Shown: piece by piece, positions 51,730 through 60,087 of the stretch
How positions within the stretch are numbered: position 1 is the stretch's first letter
How the letters are laid out: each line of letters starts with the position of its first letter
Assembly (NCBI RefSeq): GCF_041677825.1
Contig: NZ_JBAYPG010000020.1
Location: 1-64,000 of the forward strand
Direction: 5' to 3'
From: Castellaniella sp041677825
GTDB lineage: Bacteria; Pseudomonadota; Gammaproteobacteria; Burkholderiales; Burkholderiaceae_B
DNA length: 64,000 nt
Translations under genes and position numbers: made by a program
The notes under the pieces: model-generated
Databases searched by the model: none
What the model was told of the DNA's origin: nothing
What the model saw: the letters and a program-made list of their open reading frames with translations, nothing else

Positions 51730-53106
51730 TCAGATCTGTGCCAGAGCAGTGCACACATCCGGCAGATCATCCTGATCGACCCGTGCCAGGCATTGCCCGT
51801 CTGCCACCAGACTCACCCTGCCATCGGCATCCGCTGGCAGGGTGGCCAGGTCTTGCTGGATCAGTGCCTGTACCCCTGCGTGCAGGGCCTTGGGGTCGTC
51901 GAAAGCTTCCGTGAGCATCAATTCGCGCCCATCGACGCCAAACAGACGCTGCCGAAATCGACCATCCGCATCGCGAAAAGACACCAGGCGAGGCCGCCTG
52001 CCCTTGCCGGCCGCAGCTTCTTTTGGTGCCCCGTGGCCTGGCACAGCCTTGCCATGCACGCCATGATCGGGGGAGATCGACACCGTGGCTGAACGCAAAC
52101 CCACCGCGGCCCTCAGGCGCTTCATGAACGGCAGCACCTGAGCGCGGGCCTTGCCGGCACCGGCCTGCAGGATGTCTTCGATCTGCTTCGGATGCGCCAT
52201 GAGCTCGGCATAACGCGCCCGCATCGGACCGATCTGGGCTTCGATCCGATCGGCCAGCATGGCCTTGGCATCCCCCCAGGCCAGGCCGGCTTCGAGTTCT
52301 GCCCTGAAATGGGCGATCTGCGTCGGGCTGGCAAATGCCTGGAACAGGGTGAACAGGTGCGAGCCTTCGGCCTGCTTGGGTTCCCCAGGTTCGCGCGAAT
52401 CCGTCACGATCTGCGCCACCGCCTTCTCGAGCGCCTGACGCCCCCCTTCGAACAAGGGAATGGTGTTGTCGTAGCTCTTTGACATCTTGCGCCCGTCCAG
52501 CCCGGGCAGCGTCGCCACGGACTCGTCGATCTGCACTTCGGGCAGTGTGAACAGGCCCTCTTCACCACCATACAGATGGTTGAAACGCTGGGCGATGTCG
52601 CGCGCCATCTCAAGGTGCTGGATCTGATCGCGCCCCACGGGCACCCTGTGGGCGTTGAAGATGAGGATGTCGGCCGCCATCAGGATGGGGTATGAGAACA
52701 GGCCCATGTTGATGCCATCATCAGGATCGAGACCACGTGCGACATTTGCATCGACCGAGGCCTTGTAGGCATGGGCGCGATTCATCAGCCCCTTGGCCGC
52801 GACACACGTGAGCATCCAGCACAGTTCGGGGATCTCGGGGATGTCCGATTGCCTGTAGAACGTCACGCGCTCGGTGTCCAGGCCCGCCGCAATCCATGTT
52901 GCGGCAATTTCCACCCGCGAGCGCGCCACCCGGGCGGGGTCATCGCACTTGACCAGCGCGTGATAGTCTGCCAGGAAGAAAAAGGCATCGACCTCGGCAT
53001 GGGTGCTGGCCTCGATGGCCGGCCGGATGGCTCCGGCATAGTTGCCCAGGTGCGGCGTTCCGCTGGTGGTGATACCGGTCAGAACCCGGACTTTCTGTGT
53101 CGTCAT
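51730..53106 (-). CDS. trpS: Tryptophanyl-tRNA synthetase with C-terminal extension
   Basis: A 458-residue class I aminoacyl-tRNA synthetase. The HIGH-equivalent motif is TPHLGNYAGA and the KMSKS loop is RKMSKSYDNT. TrpS is usually 330-350 residues; here about 110 more follow a basic linker (around 350-375). That extension (RFRQRLFGVDGRELMLTEAF onward) looks like a DUF1508-type fold. The start at 53106 (MTTQKVRV) fits the family. It follows zapE and is the last gene of the sucAB-lpdA-zapE strand run. Confidence 0.94.
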   Translation of the reverse strand: MTTQKVRVLTGITTSGTPHLGNYAGAIRPAIEASTHAEVDAFFFLADYHALVKCDDPARVARSRVEIAATWIAAGLDTERVTFYRQSDIPEIPELCWMLTCVAAKGLMNRAHAYKASVDANVARGLDPDDGINMGLFSYPILMAADILIFNAHRVPVGRDQIQHLEMARDIAQRFNHLYGGEEGLFTLPEVQIDESVATLPGLDGRKMSKSYDNTIPLFEGGRQALEKAVAQIVTDSREPGEPKQAEGSHLFTLFQAFASPTQIAHFRAELEAGLAWGDAKAMLADRIEAQIGPMRARYAELMAHPKQIEDILQAGAGKARAQVLPFMKRLRAAVGLRSATVSISPDHGVHGKAVPGHGAPKEAAAGKGRRPRLVSFRDADGRFRQRLFGVDGRELMLTEAFDDPKALHAGVQALIQQDLATLPADADGRVSLVADGQCLARVDQDDLPDVCTALAQI

Positions 53107-53157
53107 GTCAGTACTCGGAAGAGGATGTGGGCCCGACAAGGGCCAACGCGCCCAGGT

Positions 53158-54249
53158 TCACAAGGTCACCAATGCCCGGCGAGTGTCCTCGAGATACTCG
53201 CGCGACTGCATTTCGATCAGGCGCGACACGGTACGCGGAAACTCGTTGGACTGCGGGCCATCGACATACAGTTCGTCGGCCGGGCACTGGGCCGAGAGAA
53301 CCAGCTTGACCCGATGATCGTACAGGACATCCACCAGCCAGGTGAAGCGCCGGGCTTCGGATGCCTGGCGTGGCCCCATGCACGGTACATCCGAGACGAT
53401 GACCGTCTGGAAGCGGTCGGCCAGTTCGAGATAATCGTTCTGCGAGCGCGGTGTGCCACACAGACTTGCGAAATCGAACCAGACGACGGTGCCGGCGAGC
53501 GCCAGGGCCCGGATTTCGCGGCCTGCAATCTGGAGTACCGGGGCCTGCCCGGCCGTGTCCGCCAGCCGATCGAAGATGGCGCGCAACTCATCGTGCGTGG
53601 CCGCCACGATGGGTGTGATGTAGGTCCGCACCTCGGCCAGGGCCAGACGCCGATAGTCGACCCCGGCATCGACATTGAGAATGTCCATGTTGTCCTGGAT
53701 CAGCGCAATGGCCGGCAGGATCCGGTCCCGGTGCAGGCCGTTTGGATACAAGGTGGAGGGCTCATAGTTCGAAGTCATGACGAAGGATACGCCATGCTCG
53801 AACAGAGCCGCCAGAAGCCGGTACAGGATCATGGCGTCAGCCACATCCGACACATGGAATTCATCGAAGCAGATCAGTCTGTAGCGGCTGGCGATTTTCC
53901 GTGCGACATGATCGAGCGGATCTGCCTGACCACTGAATTCACGGATCTCGTGGTGGGTGCTGCGCATGAATTCATGGAGGTGCAACCGGATCTTGCGCTT
54001 GATGGGCACCGTGAGATAGAACGCATCCATGAGGAAACTCTTCCCGCGCCCCACCCCACCCCAGAGGTAGACCCCCCGAGGGACATCGGGGTGGAGAAAC
54101 AGTTTTTTCAGGCGATTCGAGCGCTGCTGCTTGAAAAGGAGCCAGTCATCGTAGTAGCGCTGCAGGCGGCGAACCGCCGCCTGCTGGGCCTCATCGGCAA
54201 CAAAGCCCCGCTCGCGCAGGGCCTGCGCGTAATACGCACTGACATCCAT
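53158..54249 (-). CDS. zapE: Cell-division ATPase ZapE (AFG1-like)
   Basis: A 363-residue AFG1-family P-loop ATPase. Walker A is GGVGRGKSFLMD, Walker B LICFDEFHVSDVADAM. In E. coli ZapE binds FtsZ and modulates division under low oxygen. The ATG at 54249 lies just after the lpdA stop; an in-frame TTG two codons earlier is less likely. The lpdA-zapE order is common in Burkholderiales. Confidence 0.92.
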   Translation of the reverse strand: MDVSAYYAQALRERGFVADEAQQAAVRRLQRYYDDWLLFKQQRSNRLKKLFLHPDVPRGVYLWGGVGRGKSFLMDAFYLTVPIKRKIRLHLHEFMRSTHHEIREFSGQADPLDHVARKIASRYRLICFDEFHVSDVADAMILYRLLAALFEHGVSFVMTSNYEPSTLYPNGLHRDRILPAIALIQDNMDILNVDAGVDYRRLALAEVRTYITPIVAATHDELRAIFDRLADTAGQAPVLQIAGREIRALALAGTVVWFDFASLCGTPRSQNDYLELADRFQTVIVSDVPCMGPRQASEARRFTWLVDVLYDHRVKLVLSAQCPADELYVDGPQSNEFPRTVSRLIEMQSREYLEDTRRALVTL

Positions 54250-54255
54250 CAGCAA

Positions 54256-55683
54256 CTACAGGTTGAGGGTACGCTTGTCAACCGCCAGTGCGGCTTCCTT
54301 GACCGCTTCGGACAAGGTGGGGTGTGCGTGGCATATGCGCGCAATGTCTTCGGCTGCACCACGGAACTCCATGATGGCCACTGCTTCGGCAATCAGTTCG
54401 GAGGCCATGGGGCCCACGATATGCACCCCCAGCACCTCATCCGTACGCGCATCGGCCAGAATCTTGACGAAGCCGGTGACATCGCCCAGCGCGCGTGCAC
54501 GGCCGTTGGCCATGAACGGGAAACTGCCGGCCCGGTACTCGCGCCCTTCGGCCTTGAGCGCCTGTTCGGTCTTGCCGACCCAGGCAATTTCGGGTGCGGT
54601 GTAGATCACCCAGGGAATGGTGTCGAAGTTCACATGGCCGTGCTGGCCCGCAATGGTTTCCGCCACTGCCACGCCCTCTTCTTCGGCCTTGTGCGCCAAC
54701 ATGGGGCCGCGCACCACATCCCCCACCGCCCAGACATTGGGCAGGTTGCTGCGGCAGTCATCGTCGACCACGATGAACCCCCGATCATCGAGCTTGAGCC
54801 CCACCGTCCCGGCACCAAGGCCCTCGGTATTGGGCACCCGGCCGATCGATACGATCAGGCGCTCGACCGAGAGCGTTTGCGCCTTGTCGGCCGCGTCGAC
54901 GTATGAAATTTCGATATTCTTGCCCTGCGACTGGATCTCGCCGATGCGCACCCCGGTATGGATGGCCAGCCCCTGCCTGGTGAGCGCCTTCTGGGCCTCT
55001 TTGGCGACATCGCGGTCCACCGCAGCAAGGAAATCCGGCATGGCTTCGAGCAAGGTGACCTCGGCCCCCAGGCGACGCCATACGCTGCCCAGTTCGAGGC
55101 CGATGACCCCCGCCCCGATGACGCCGAGCGTTTTGGGAACGGCCCCCAGGCGCAGCGCGCCATCGTTGGAGAGGACCCTGTCTTCGTCGAACGGCAAGCC
55201 GGGCAGCGCCCTGGCACTGGATCCGGTCGCAACGATGACATGACGGCCTTCGAGATCTTCTTCGCCGGGGCCAGCCACCTTGACGACCCAGCCAAAATCG
55301 GTTTTGGCCACCAGGGAACCCTGGCCATGAAAAAAAGCGACCTTGTTCTTCTTGAACAGGAACTGGATGCCCTCGTTGTTCTGCTTGACGACGGTATCCT
55401 TGCGGCCGATGAGCGTACCGAGGTCGAGCCCGACCTTCTGGACGGTCACGCCATGGTCGGTCAGATGCAGGCGTGCCTGCTCGTAGAGTTCGGACGACTG
55501 CAGCAGCGCCTTGGAAGGAATGCAGCCGACGTTGGTGCACGTGCCCCCTGGCGCAGGCTTGCCGGCCGCGTTGGACCAGGCATCGACACAGGCCACCGAC
55601 AGGCCGAGCTGTGCGGCTCGAATGGCCGCGATATATCCACCGGGGCCCGCCCCGATGACAACCACATCAAATTGTTTTGCCAT
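54256..55683 (-). CDS. lpdA: Dihydrolipoamide dehydrogenase (E3)
   Basis: A 475-residue FAD disulfide reductase. The FAD motif is IGAGPGGYIAAI, the redox disulfide GGTCTNVGCIPSK has Cys49 and Cys54, with Thr in place of the usual Leu between them. The NAD motif is GAGVIGLELGSVW and the C-terminal HAHPTLSEA holds the catalytic His-Glu pair. It serves 2-oxoglutarate dehydrogenase from the same operon and possibly the fused E1/E2 complex at 19-23 kb, which lacks its own E3. Confidence 0.96.
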   Translation of the reverse strand: MAKQFDVVVIGAGPGGYIAAIRAAQLGLSVACVDAWSNAAGKPAPGGTCTNVGCIPSKALLQSSELYEQARLHLTDHGVTVQKVGLDLGTLIGRKDTVVKQNNEGIQFLFKKNKVAFFHGQGSLVAKTDFGWVVKVAGPGEEDLEGRHVIVATGSSARALPGLPFDEDRVLSNDGALRLGAVPKTLGVIGAGVIGLELGSVWRRLGAEVTLLEAMPDFLAAVDRDVAKEAQKALTRQGLAIHTGVRIGEIQSQGKNIEISYVDAADKAQTLSVERLIVSIGRVPNTEGLGAGTVGLKLDDRGFIVVDDDCRSNLPNVWAVGDVVRGPMLAHKAEEEGVAVAETIAGQHGHVNFDTIPWVIYTAPEIAWVGKTEQALKAEGREYRAGSFPFMANGRARALGDVTGFVKILADARTDEVLGVHIVGPMASELIAEAVAIMEFRGAAEDIARICHAHPTLSEAVKEAALAVDKRTLNL

Positions 55684-55695
55684 GATGATTACCTG

Positions 55696-56922
55696 TCAGA
55701 CATTCAGCAGCAGACGTTGCGGATCTTCGAGAGCGTCCTTGATGGCGACCAGCGCCAGTACCGCCTCACGCCCATCGATGATGCGATGGTCGTAGGACAG
55801 TGCCAGGTAGTTCATGGGCCGGATCACGATCTGGCCGTTCTCGACCACCGGCCGCTCTTTGGTTGCATGAATGCCGAGTATGGCGGATTGCGGCGGGTTG
55901 ATGATCGGTGTGGACAGCATGGAACCGAACACCCCCCCGTTGGATATGGAGAACGTGCCACCGGTGAGTTCATCCAGCGTGAGCTTGCCGTCCTGGGCGC
56001 GCCGGCCAAAATCGGCAATCTGCTTTTCGATCTCGGCAATACCGAGCTGATCGGCATTGCGCAAGATGGGTACCACCAGGCCACGCGGACTGCCCACAGC
56101 AATCCCGATGTCGAAATAGCCGTGGTAGATGATGTCCTTGCCATCCACCGACGCATTGACCACCGGATAGCGCTTGAGCGCGGCCACGGCCGCCTTCACG
56201 AAGAACGACGTGAAGCCCAGCTTGACACCGTGCTCTTTCTCGAACGCCTCTTTGTATTTCTTGCGCAGGTCGATGATGGCCTGCATGTTGACTTCGTTGA
56301 ACGTCGTCAGGATGGCGTTCTCAGCCTGTGACTGAAGCAGGCGTTCGGCCACGCGGGCCCGCAGGCGGCTCATGGGGACCCGCTGCTCGGGACGCCCATC
56401 GAGGCTGACCGGCATTTCGGTGGCCGGGGCCGCAACCTGGCTGGTGACCTGGGCCGATGCCGCCATGGCATCGGCCTTGGTGACCCGCCCGCCGCGCCCG
56501 GTACCCGTTACGCTGGCGGCCTCGATCCCTTTTTCTGAAAGAATCTTGCTGGCCGCCGGCGAGGCCACGGCCGACGTACCGGCAGCCACCTTTGGTGGCT
56601 CGGCAGCTGCCGCTGCGGGCACTGACGCCACGGGCGCTGCTGCGGCCTCGGGCGCTGCCGGCGCAGAAGCGGCCGCCTGCGCCTCGGTGTCGATGCGGGC
56701 GAGAACCTCTTCGGACACGACCGTACTGCCGTCGCCCTTGACGATTTCGGTGATGACCCCGGACACGGGTGCAGGCACTTCCAGAACGATTTTGTCGGTT
56801 TCGATTTCGATCAGGATCTCGTCTTCCTGCACCGCTTCACCAGGCTGCTTTTTCCATTGGAGCAAGGTGGCCTCCGAGATGGACTCGGACAATTGCGGGA
56901 CGTGAACTTCTGTAATGGCCAT
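55696..56922 (-). CDS. sucB: 2-oxoglutarate dehydrogenase E2, SucB
   Basis: A 408-residue dihydrolipoyl succinyltransferase. The lipoyl Lys44 is in ETDKIVLEV, an Ala/Pro-rich linker follows, then the E1/E3-binding domain (SPAASKILSEKGIEAASVTG), then the catalytic domain with DHRIIDGREAVL. It lies between sucA and lpdA. Linker length is normal, without the repeat seen in the other E2. Confidence 0.96.
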   Translation of the reverse strand: MAITEVHVPQLSESISEATLLQWKKQPGEAVQEDEILIEIETDKIVLEVPAPVSGVITEIVKGDGSTVVSEEVLARIDTEAQAAASAPAAPEAAAAPVASVPAAAAAEPPKVAAGTSAVASPAASKILSEKGIEAASVTGTGRGGRVTKADAMAASAQVTSQVAAPATEMPVSLDGRPEQRVPMSRLRARVAERLLQSQAENAILTTFNEVNMQAIIDLRKKYKEAFEKEHGVKLGFTSFFVKAAVAALKRYPVVNASVDGKDIIYHGYFDIGIAVGSPRGLVVPILRNADQLGIAEIEKQIADFGRRAQDGKLTLDELTGGTFSISNGGVFGSMLSTPIINPPQSAILGIHATKERPVVENGQIVIRPMNYLALSYDHRIIDGREAVLALVAIKDALEDPQRLLLNV

Positions 56923-56955
56923 GATGGGATTTCCGTATGAGTCTAGGGGATTTGC

Positions 56956-59835
56956 TTATTTGATCAGTGAGAAGCTCTTGAGCCGCGCAGCAAACGCCTG
57001 TTCGAGGAGCGCCTTTTGCTGCTCTTGATGCTTGGCCAGATAACCGACTGCCGGCGAAGCCGAAGCCGACCGACCCGCATATCCCAACCTTTGACCTTCG
57101 GTCATGTTCTCGTACAGATGATGTTGTATGTAAAACCACGGCCCCTGATTCTGAGGTTCATCCTGCACCCACACCAGCTCTCTCGCATTCGGATATTTCT
57201 GCAGTTCGGTCTGGAACGCCTTGTGGGCAAATGGATACAGCTGCTCGATGCGCAGGATGGCGACATCGGAACGCCCCTGCTCTTCGCGCGCATGAAGCAG
57301 GTCGTAGTACACCTTGCCCGAGCAGATCAGCACCCGCTTGATATCCTCAGGAACAAGCCCTGTGTCCACCTCTCCGATGACGGTCTGGAAGGAGCCTGTC
57401 GCCAGATCTGCCAGCGGTGAAGTCGCGCTCTTGTTGCGCAGCAATGACTTGGGCGTCATGATGATGAGCGGTTTGCGAAATGGACGAATCATCTGACGCC
57501 GCAGCACATGGAAAATCTGTGCGCCATTGGTGGGCTGCACGACCTGGATATTGTTGTCGGCACACAGTTGCAGGAAACGTTCGATGCGGGCCGACGAGTG
57601 CTCGGGCCCCTGCCCCTCGTAGCCGTGCGGCAACATCAGCACCAGGCCGCAATGACGGCCCCACTTGGCTTCGCCCGAGGTAATGAACTGATCGATCACC
57701 ACCTGGGCGCCGTTGGCGAAATCACCAAACTGGGCTTCCCAGATGGTCAGCACGTTGGGTTCGGCCGTGGCATAGCCATATTCGAAACCCAGCACTGCGA
57801 GTTCGGACAGGACCGAATCGATGACATCGAATGGCGCCTGCCCTTCGCAGACATTCTGCAACGGGATGTAGGCCCCTGCATCCCAGCGTTCGCGATTCTG
57901 ATCATGCAGCACCGAATGGCGGTGCGTGAAGGTGCCGCGACCCGAATCCTGCCCAGCAAGCCGGATGGCATACCCGTTGCTGAGCAGGGTGGCGTAGGCC
58001 AGATGCTCGCCCATGCCCCAATCGATGGGGTGCTCGCCCCGCGCCATGGCGAGGCGATCGGCCAGCAGTTTCTTGACCAGCGGATGCACCGTGAACCCAT
58101 CGGGTACCTGGGTCAGGCGTTCACCGATGCGGGTGAGTTCGGCCTGGGGCACCCCGGTATCGGCGTGGTCTGTCCATTTGGCGCCCAGAAACGGCGTCCA
58201 GTCTGTCGCGTACTTGTTCTTGTAATCGGTCAGTACGGGTTCGACCGTACGCTGGCCGTCTTCCATCAGCTGGCGGTAGTTCTTGACCATCTGGTCGGGT
58301 TCGTCTTCGGAGAGCACCCCCTGGGCCACCAGCCGGTCGGCGTAGACCTTGCGCGTGCCGGGATGCTTGCCGATGCTCTTGTACATGAGCGGCTGGGTGA
58401 GCGACGGGGTATCCTGCTCGTTGTGCCCCAGCTTGCGGAAGCAGACGATGTCGACCACGACGTCGTGCCTGAACTGCTGCCGGAAGTCGAGTGCCAGGCG
58501 GGTGATGAAGACCACGGCCTCGGGGTCATCGCCATTGACATGGAAAATGGGCGCCTCGATCATCTTGGCCACGTCGGTGCAGTACAGCGTGGACCGGGCA
58601 TCACGCGGATCGGACGTGGTGAAGCCGATCTGATTGTTGATGACGATATGCAGCGTGCCACCCGTGCCATAGCCCCGCGTCTGCGCCATGTTGAGGGTTT
58701 CCATGACCACGCCCTGCCCCGCGAAGGCCGCGTCGCCATGAACCAGGACGGGCAGGACCTGATCGCCCGCCGCATCCTTGCGGCGGTCCTGGCGCGCCCG
58801 CACGCTGCCTTCCACCACGGGGTTGACGATTTCCAGATGGGACGGATTGAAGGCCAGCGAGAGATGCACGGGCCCGCCACGCGTGGAGAGGTCGCTGGAA
58901 AAGCCATTGTGATATTTCACGTCGCCATCGGTGAGCGTGTCGTTGTGCTTGCCCTCGAATTCGGCGAACAGGTCTCCGGGCATCTTGCCCATGATGTTGA
59001 CCAGCAGGTTGAGACGCCCCCGATGGGCCATGCCGACGATGATTTCCTGTACGCCGCTGCCGCCGGCGTGATTGACGACCTCATCCATGGCGGCAATGAA
59101 GCTTTCGCCCCCTTCAAGGGAAAAACGCTTCTGGCCGACATACTTGGTGTGCAGAAAGCGCTCGAGGCCTTCGGCCTCGGTGACCTGCTGCAGAATGTTG
59201 CGCTTCTGTTCGGCCGTGAATTCGGGCAGGCTGCGCGTGGATTCGAGACGTTCCTGGATCCAGCGCTTGACGGCCGGATCGCCGATGTACATGAACTCGG
59301 CGCCGACATTGTGGCAGTAGGTATCACGCAAGGCCTTGACGATGTCGCGCAGCGTCATGGTGTCGGCCTTGGTGAAATAGGTGTTGGTGGCCGAATAGAC
59401 CTGGTCCAGGTCCGCTTCGGTCAGGCCGTAGAACGCCGGATCGAGCTCGGGAATTTCAGGCCGATCGCGCCGCTTGAGTGGATCGAGTTGCGCGATGCGC
59501 ACACCGAGCGACCGGTAGGCTGCAATGATGGACTGCACATAGACCTGCTTGCCGGCGATCGCCAGGGCGTTCTCTGTGACCACCGCCGGGCGGATCTGGA
59601 ATGCGTTGTCGCGGGCGCGCTGCATGAACGAGGCCACGATGGGGGCATGGGCCTGATCATGAGTGGATTCACGGCCATCAACGGCCGGTTGATGCTGAAG
59701 CTGGTCGAAGTACGAACGCCACTGTTCGGCAACCGAACCGGGGTCATTCAGATAGGCTTCGTAGAGGTCTTCGACATACGGTGCGTTGGCACCGAACAAA
59801 TAGGAGTTGGACAGAAGTTCTTGCTGAGAGGACAT
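56956..59835 (-). CDS. sucA: 2-oxoglutarate dehydrogenase E1, SucA
   Basis: A 959-residue ThDP-dependent E1. Signatures include HRGRLNLLVNIMGKMPGDLF, the Mg-ThDP region VHGDAAFAGQGVVMETLNM and RHSVLHDQNRERW. ATG at 59835 with AGGTGA upstream is preferred; a GTG at 59847 is possible. It begins the sucA-sucB-lpdA-zapE-trpS run and is divergent from maeB. A small hairpin lies just upstream of its ribosome site. Confidence 0.96.
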   Translation of the reverse strand: MSSQQELLSNSYLFGANAPYVEDLYEAYLNDPGSVAEQWRSYFDQLQHQPAVDGRESTHDQAHAPIVASFMQRARDNAFQIRPAVVTENALAIAGKQVYVQSIIAAYRSLGVRIAQLDPLKRRDRPEIPELDPAFYGLTEADLDQVYSATNTYFTKADTMTLRDIVKALRDTYCHNVGAEFMYIGDPAVKRWIQERLESTRSLPEFTAEQKRNILQQVTEAEGLERFLHTKYVGQKRFSLEGGESFIAAMDEVVNHAGGSGVQEIIVGMAHRGRLNLLVNIMGKMPGDLFAEFEGKHNDTLTDGDVKYHNGFSSDLSTRGGPVHLSLAFNPSHLEIVNPVVEGSVRARQDRRKDAAGDQVLPVLVHGDAAFAGQGVVMETLNMAQTRGYGTGGTLHIVINNQIGFTTSDPRDARSTLYCTDVAKMIEAPIFHVNGDDPEAVVFITRLALDFRQQFRHDVVVDIVCFRKLGHNEQDTPSLTQPLMYKSIGKHPGTRKVYADRLVAQGVLSEDEPDQMVKNYRQLMEDGQRTVEPVLTDYKNKYATDWTPFLGAKWTDHADTGVPQAELTRIGERLTQVPDGFTVHPLVKKLLADRLAMARGEHPIDWGMGEHLAYATLLSNGYAIRLAGQDSGRGTFTHRHSVLHDQNRERWDAGAYIPLQNVCEGQAPFDVIDSVLSELAVLGFEYGYATAEPNVLTIWEAQFGDFANGAQVVIDQFITSGEAKWGRHCGLVLMLPHGYEGQGPEHSSARIERFLQLCADNNIQVVQPTNGAQIFHVLRRQMIRPFRKPLIIMTPKSLLRNKSATSPLADLATGSFQTVIGEVDTGLVPEDIKRVLICSGKVYYDLLHAREEQGRSDVAILRIEQLYPFAHKAFQTELQKYPNARELVWVQDEPQNQGPWFYIQHHLYENMTEGQRLGYAGRSASASPAVGYLAKHQEQQKALLEQAFAARLKSFSLIK

Positions 59836-59852
59836 TGTATGCTTCACCTGTA

Positions 59853-59867
59853 CGGGTGCTTCACCCG
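59853..59867 (-). other. Small hairpin in the sucA leader
   Basis: CGGGTG and CACCCG pair perfectly around a 3-nt loop, a few bases upstream of the sucA ribosome site. It could limit or tune translation. A TATACT hexamer at 59975-59980 (minus) would place a transcript start about 130 nt before sucA. Confidence 0.35.
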
Positions 59868-60087
59868 AAACGATGCAGATTGATCAACCTTCCGCGACAC
59901 GGCCTGACCGTAAAGCGGATAGCGGGGGCAGAAGGCCTGGGTACGACGCCTTGCACATGCCGTATTAAGGTTAAAGTATACCCGTCCTGCCGGGCAGATT
60001 TAAACTGAAGACCCGGAAACACGCCACTTTCCATCCGTTTGCGTTGGCAGCACGCACACCCTCGTATGGCCCCAAGGAGCTTTCATC

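Noticed and set aside
52771..54906. 711-codon plus-strand frame
   Set aside because: Spans three minus-strand genes (trpS, zapE, lpdA), which a real gene would not do.
57508..59883. 791-codon open frame on the plus strand
   Set aside because: It lies exactly antisense to sucA, a well-supported gene. The translation shows no domain and is the usual by-product of high-GC codon use on the other strand.
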